Origin: Chitinophaga fulva
GTDB taxonomy: Bacteria > Bacteroidota > Bacteroidia > Chitinophagales > Chitinophagaceae
Direction: 5' to 3'
NCBI RefSeq assembly: GCF_012927205.1
Contig: NZ_JABBGC010000003.1
Span: 62,001 to 126,000, forward strand
DNA length: 64,000 bases
The number at the start of each line of letters is the position of its first letter. Position 1 is the first letter of the stretch. Of the stretch, positions 60,700 to 64,000 are shown piece by piece. The position numbers and the translations under genes were made by a program. Under the pieces are notes generated by a model that worked only from the letters and a program-made list of their open reading frames with translations, was not told the DNA's origin and did no database searches.

Positions 60700-61338
60700 T
60701 TACACTACAATATTCAGTTCGGAGGGTGGTGGCGGCAGTTCAGACAGGCCGGTCACTTCTTTGCCGGAATCTTCTACGCGGGTGGAGGTTACGCCGATGG
60801 AGGCGGTCACCCAGGCGAAGAAGCGGGAGATCGTGGCACTGTCGGCCGTATCGAGGCTCACCACGTTTTCAGTGATCTGTTTGAGCACGGAAGTATCGGC
60901 GCCATGGCCGGCTGCGCAGGCCACGGTGTAGGCCGTTTTGCGCTGTTTAAACATCTGAAGGCCGCTTTGCCAGTTATCGGTCGGCACGCCATCGGTCATG
61001 ATGAACACCAGCGGTTTCCAGTCGCCTTTTTGTTCAGCGGTGGTTTTCGCCACTTCCCTGTCTATGCACTGGCTGACCAGCTGCAGGGCTTCGCCCAGCG
61101 CGGTGGTGCCGGTAGCACGGATATCGGCCATCTGGAAGGAGGCCAGGTCTGTTAAAGGAACGATTTGCCTGGCATTGCTATCGAACGTGATGATACTGAG
61201 AAATGCAGTCTCGATGGCTTGCGGGTTCTGTCTTAATGAGCTGATCATTATCTGGACGCCATTCTTCACGGCCTCTATCGGTTCTCCGCTCATGGAGCCG
61301 GAGGTGTCCAGCAAGAGGTAAACAGGTAGTCTTCTCAT
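60700..61338 (-). CDS. terY: TerY-type vWA protein (short form 2)
   Basis: A 212-residue vWA domain close to short form 1: MIDAS YLLLDTSGSMSGEPIEAV, GTTALGEALQLV for the Thr site and IMTDGVPTDNW for the Asp. The tail is again proline-rich (LSELPPPPSELNIVV), a feature shared only by the two short forms and pointing to a recent duplication with a common binding partner. It lies 72 bp after a TerD gene, the largest internal gap in this operon, where a secondary promoter is possible but not seen. Confidence 0.92.
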   Translation of the reverse strand: MRRLPVYLLLDTSGSMSGEPIEAVKNGVQIMISSLRQNPQAIETAFLSIITFDSNARQIVPLTDLASFQMADIRATGTTALGEALQLVSQCIDREVAKTTAEQKGDWKPLVFIMTDGVPTDNWQSGLQMFKQRKTAYTVACAAGHGADTSVLKQITENVVSLDTADSATISRFFAWVTASIGVTSTRVEDSGKEVTGLSELPPPPSELNIVV

Positions 61339-61410
61339 AAAATAAGTTGGTTAAAGCGCTGCTGTTGATTTGGGTTAACAACATTGCTACAGTTACATGC
61401 ATTCAGGAAA

Positions 61411-62094
61411 TCAGGAGTACACCATTGTCTTCAGTTCATCGATGAAGCTGTCGGACTGGTGCGGGTTGCCGAGCGCTCTGAATTTCCAGGCGCCGTCTTT
61501 ACGGTATATTTCCGCGAATGTCATGGAGCACATGCCATTGTAGGTGCTGTCACCGGAAAGGCTGAATTTGGCGATTTCTTTGCCTCTGGCATCTACCGCA
61601 CGGATAAACGCATTTTCAATCAGACCGAAATGCTGGTTGTTGGCACGTCCCTGGTAGATCGTCACCATGAACAGGATTTTCTGGTAGCGCTGGTCCATCT
61701 GGTCCAGTTTGATGATGATCTGCTCATCGTCGCCATCGCCGGCGCCGGTCCTGTTATCGCCTGTGAGCCAGATGTGGCCGGAAGGATGTTTCATGGAGTT
61801 GAAGAACACCACGTCCCCTTCGTACAGGCCGAGGCTTCTGCCGTCTTTGGTTTGCACGGTACGGCCCAGGTTGGCCACTTTGCCGTTGTTGTCCAGCAGG
61901 AAAGCCACCGCGTCGAGGTCATACTCTTCTTCTTTCTGTCCGCCTCCGAAAAGTTTTCCGAAGAAACCGCCTTCGGCTTTTTTCTGTCTTACGTCCCAGC
62001 CAAGGCCGATGGTTACGGTAGAGAGATCGAATTCTTCTCCCTGATCATTTTTACGGAGGTCGATAGTTTGACCTTTTACGAGATTGATCGCCAT
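61411..62094 (-). CDS. TerD-family protein (minus-strand, longer variant)
   Basis: ATG 62094 gives 227 residues starting MAINLVKGQTIDLRKNDQGE. An insertion near residue 40-60 (RQKKAEGGFFGKLFGGGQKE) lengthens it relative to classical TerD; this gly-rich segment resembles the TerF/YceC-like insertions. Ca2+ sites are DLDAVAFLLD and GDNRTGAGDGDDEQIIIK; the end is SMTFAEIYRKDGAWKF. It lies 7 bp after the first TerD gene. An upstream start is unnecessary. Confidence 0.92.
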   Translation of the reverse strand: MAINLVKGQTIDLRKNDQGEEFDLSTVTIGLGWDVRQKKAEGGFFGKLFGGGQKEEEYDLDAVAFLLDNNGKVANLGRTVQTKDGRSLGLYEGDVVFFNSMKHPSGHIWLTGDNRTGAGDGDDEQIIIKLDQMDQRYQKILFMVTIYQGRANNQHFGLIENAFIRAVDARGKEIAKFSLSGDSTYNGMCSMTFAEIYRKDGAWKFRALGNPHQSDSFIDELKTMVYS

Positions 62095-62101
62095 ATATAG
62101 G

Positions 62102-62677
62102 TTATTTAATGATCTGTCCTTTAAAATATTTAGAGAGGAAAAATGCCAGGTCTTCCTTGTATCCTTTACCGGAAGCCTCAAATTTCCATTGACCGTCTTT
62201 TACGTACAGGCGGCCGAATTCCACGCCTGTCTCGATGGAGAAGTCTTCTCCCAGTTCGTATTTAGCGATCTCCTGTGAGGTAGCGTTATCAACGATACGG
62301 ATATACGAATCCCTTACCTGGCCATAGTTCTGTCTTCTGGCGATAGCGTCGTGAATGGTAACGACGAACAGGATTTCCTTTACGCGGGGATCCACTTTCG
62401 TCAGGTCTACCATGATGGTTTCATCATCGCCGCCGTCGCTGTTGCCGCCCGTAGGGTCGTCACCGGTATGATGCAGCGCGCCATCAGGAGAGTCTGTGTT
62501 GCCATAGAATACAAAATAACGTTCTTCCGGGATCGATCTGTTGTCATCGATCATAAAGGCAGATGCGTCGAGGTCGAAAGCCGCACCTGTACCTTCGTTT
62601 GGCTCCCATCCCAGTCCGACACTGATGCTGGACAGGCCAATATCAATCCTCTGTCCTTTTTGTAAGTTAATAGCCAT
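62102..62677 (-). CDS. terD: TerD-family protein, first gene of minus-strand ter operon
   Basis: A 191-residue classical TerD: MAINLQKGQRIDIGLSSISV, then AAFDLDASAFMIDD, HTGDDPTGGNSDGGDDETIM, VDPRVKEILFVVTIHDA and FSIETGVEFGRLYVKDGQWK. These acidic loops bind Ca2+. It heads a nine-gene run with gaps of 72 bp or less (TerD, TerD, vWA, vWA, AIM24, TerY, PP2C, kinase, TerC). It shares most of these motifs with the plus-strand copy at 51176, so the two operons likely make parts of one complex. Confidence 0.94.
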   Translation of the reverse strand: MAINLQKGQRIDIGLSSISVGLGWEPNEGTGAAFDLDASAFMIDDNRSIPEERYFVFYGNTDSPDGALHHTGDDPTGGNSDGGDDETIMVDLTKVDPRVKEILFVVTIHDAIARRQNYGQVRDSYIRIVDNATSQEIAKYELGEDFSIETGVEFGRLYVKDGQWKFEASGKGYKEDLAFFLSKYFKGQIIK

Positions 62678-62726
62678 TTTCAGAAAATTTAAAACGTAGG
62701 TAAGATAATATTTTTAATTAGAAAGA

Positions 62727-62760
62727 TTGCTACATATCTTAAAATTATTATGTGTAGCAA
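62727..62760. promoter_or_regulatory. Inverted repeat upstream of the minus-strand ter operon
   Basis: TTGCTACA-N18-TGTAGCAA is a perfect 8-bp inverted repeat 50-83 bp upstream of the terD ATG, in an AT-rich region that should hold the operon promoter. Operator function is an inference; no bound factor is known. Confidence 0.4.
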
Positions 62761-62974
62761 GAAATAAATCAGCCAGTCACAAAAGATTACAGCAAACGGC
62801 AAAATACTATCAGACTTTATCATATCATCATTTATCAAATACTTACAACTCGCTGATTCCTATATTTTTGTATAGTCCTCCTTGTGGTATCCTTCACGTA
62901 TCCTTCGTATATCCTTCACCAATCTCTTTACTAAGGCCGTATAACCGGGCATTAAATCAATATTATTTTCCCGT

Positions 62975-63011
62975 TTCCAGGGCTGAAGCCCTGGGCTACG
63001 ATATGATTAAA
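62975..63011. repeat. Single REP-like palindrome arm, copy 4
   Basis: TTTCCAGGGCTGAAGCCCTG followed by GGCTACGATATGATTAA repeats the core of the paired elements, with a diverged tail. It is solitary, in the 384-bp space between the dipeptidase and the ter operon, which holds no supported gene. Confidence 0.7.
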
Positions 63012-63012
63012 A

Positions 63013-63040
63013 GAAAAGGACAGGCCCTTGAGCCTGCCCC
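63013..63040 (-). terminator. Intrinsic terminator after the dipeptidase gene
   Basis: On the minus strand GGCAGGC, a 6-nt loop and GCCTGTCC form a 7-bp stem with one G-U pair, followed by TTTTCTTTT. It begins 21 bp after the dipeptidase stop. Confidence 0.75.
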
Positions 63041-63061
63041 GGTATAAAACATTTACAGTGA

Positions 63062-64000
63062 CTAACGTTTAGGAATTTCACGCAGAATATGCAGCAGAAA
63101 CCCATAGAACTTCTGTACAGAAGATACCTGCACACATTCATTGGGAGAGTGCGCGCCACGGATGGTAGGCCCGAAAGAAATCATATCCGGTCCTTTCAGC
63201 AGCGAGCCCAGGATACCGCATTCCAGCCCGGCGTGGATAGCGCCTACTTTCGGGGTATGATCGAAGTGATTGCCGTATAAAGACAACATCAGTTTCAGGA
63301 CAGGAGAATCCGGATTGGGTTTCCAACCGGGATAACCACCGACCTGTACTACTTCACAGCCCATGTTTTCAAAGGCTGCCCGTACCGCGAGGGCTACGTC
63401 TTCTTTGGTGCTGTCTACGTTGCTGCGTTGCAGTGACTGGGTAATGAACGTTCCGTCTTTCACGCTTACTTTCGCGATGTTGTTGGATGCTTCCACCAGG
63501 CCCGGAATATCGGGGCTCATGCGGAACACGCCGTTCGGCGCGGCATAGATAGCACGCAGCAGTTTATCGAAGTAAGCAGGTTCCATCACGGAGGCAGGCG
63601 TGGCTGCCGGCGTGATCTCCACTGTCAGCCCTGTTTCCACGGTTTTATATTCTTCTTTCAGGATGGCCGCAAACGCCTGTACCAGTTCCTCCAAACGGGC
63701 TTTATCAGCACCTGGCACTACTACCGTTGCGCGGGATTCACGCGGGATAGCGTTACGCAGACTACCGCCATCAAGGGAGGCCAGCTGCAGGTCAACAGAC
63801 TGCCGCACGTTGTACAACAGGCGGTTCATCAGTTTGTTGGCATTACCTCTGCCACGGTTGATGTCCATACCGGAGTGACCGCCCAGCAAGCCTTTGACGG
63901 TGATATCATAAGCAGCGCCACCCGCTACGGCAGGCACCTGCTGGTAGTTGCCGCTGGTGTTGGTATCCAGGCCACCGGCACAACCGATAGTGATTTCATC
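63062..64000 (-). CDS. pepD: M20-family aminoacyl-histidine/cytosol nonspecific dipeptidase (truncated at window edge)
   Basis: The frame stays open to base 64000, so the N-terminus lies outside. The visible 313 residues match PepD: LLGGHSGMDINRGRGNANK in the dimerisation/lid region, IPRESRATVVVPG, then GLECGILGSLLKGPDMISFG and GPTIRGAHSPNECVQV near the end, which supply the metal ligand Glu and the C-terminal His. The enzyme hydrolyses dipeptides including Xaa-His in the cytoplasm using two Zn2+ ions. The gene is transcribed towards the ter operon and ends in its own terminator. Confidence 0.93.
   Translation of the reverse strand, partial: DEITIGCAGGLDTNTSGNYQQVPAVAGGAAYDITVKGLLGGHSGMDINRGRGNANKLMNRLLYNVRQSVDLQLASLDGGSLRNAIPRESRATVVVPGADKARLEELVQAFAAILKEEYKTVETGLTVEITPAATPASVMEPAYFDKLLRAIYAAPNGVFRMSPDIPGLVEASNNIAKVSVKDGTFITQSLQRSNVDSTKEDVALAVRAAFENMGCEVVQVGGYPGWKPNPDSPVLKLMLSLYGNHFDHTPKVGAIHAGLECGILGSLLKGPDMISFGPTIRGAHSPNECVQVSSVQKFYGFLLHILREIPKR

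Overview
The window looks like chromosomal DNA from a Bacteroidota bacterium, most plausibly Chitinophaga or a close relative in the Chitinophagaceae. The grounds are a type IX secretion C-terminal sorting domain, SprB-type repeats, Bacteroidota promoter boxes (TAnnTTTG), many signal peptides ending in AQ, LytS/LytTR pairs and a two-operon ter island. No rRNA, tRNA, CRISPR array or insertion sequence was seen. Genes are dense, and both window edges cut a gene.

Layout. (1) 1-4053: a truncated ferredoxin reductase, then a copper module (HMA metallochaperone, DUF3347 protein, multicopper oxidase with a barrel-like C-terminus). (2) 4071-8307: a strong terminator, a paired palindromic repeat, a translationally coupled epimerase and steroid-5-alpha-reductase-like pair, a lactonase-fold protein, and an ArsR regulator with twin operators upstream of a DoxX protein. 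(3) 8306-20243 (minus): a 12-kb operon of three large exported proteins: unknown 1473 aa, fibronectin-III 695 aa, and SprB-repeat 1801 aa with a sorting signal. (4) 20422-25034: macro-domain protein, VOC protein, tandem lipoproteins, SUKH-like protein and a trans-sulfuration enzyme. (5) 25100-33748 (minus): a VgrG-led effector island (VgrG, unknown protein, PAAR-like multidomain protein, GH19-like lysozyme/chitinase, LRR protein, trimming/coil-domain protein). (6) 34056-40841: a four-gene SDR/epimerase/LytS/LytTR operon, an SDR divergent from an HxlR regulator, an orphan histidine kinase and a small membrane ORF. (7) 41058-49387: GMC oxidoreductase, two TonB-plug-like small secreted proteins, an AraC regulator, a Tat-exported sugar isomerase-like protein, a universal stress protein, a dodecin, and a TPP riboswitch plus terminator in front of a secreted discoidin-like protein. 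(8) 49646-62677: two convergent ter operons meeting at a shared terminator. (9) 63062-end: an M20 dipeptidase, truncated.

How it fits together. The ter island joins TerD-type proteins (four copies), TelA, TerC, three vWA (TerY) proteins, a protein kinase and a PP2C phosphatase (the TerY-phosphorylation triad), with a HAD phosphatase and a PRPP-binding phosphoribosyltransferase coupled by overlapping start and stop codons. The VgrG island looks like a mobile-cargo type VI effector cassette with at least two wall-directed effectors and candidate immunity proteins; no structural T6SS genes lie in the window. The most unexpected arrangement is the TPP riboswitch controlling a gene with no visible link to thiamine. 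A family of paired palindromes (REPIN-like) recurs at four intergenic sites.
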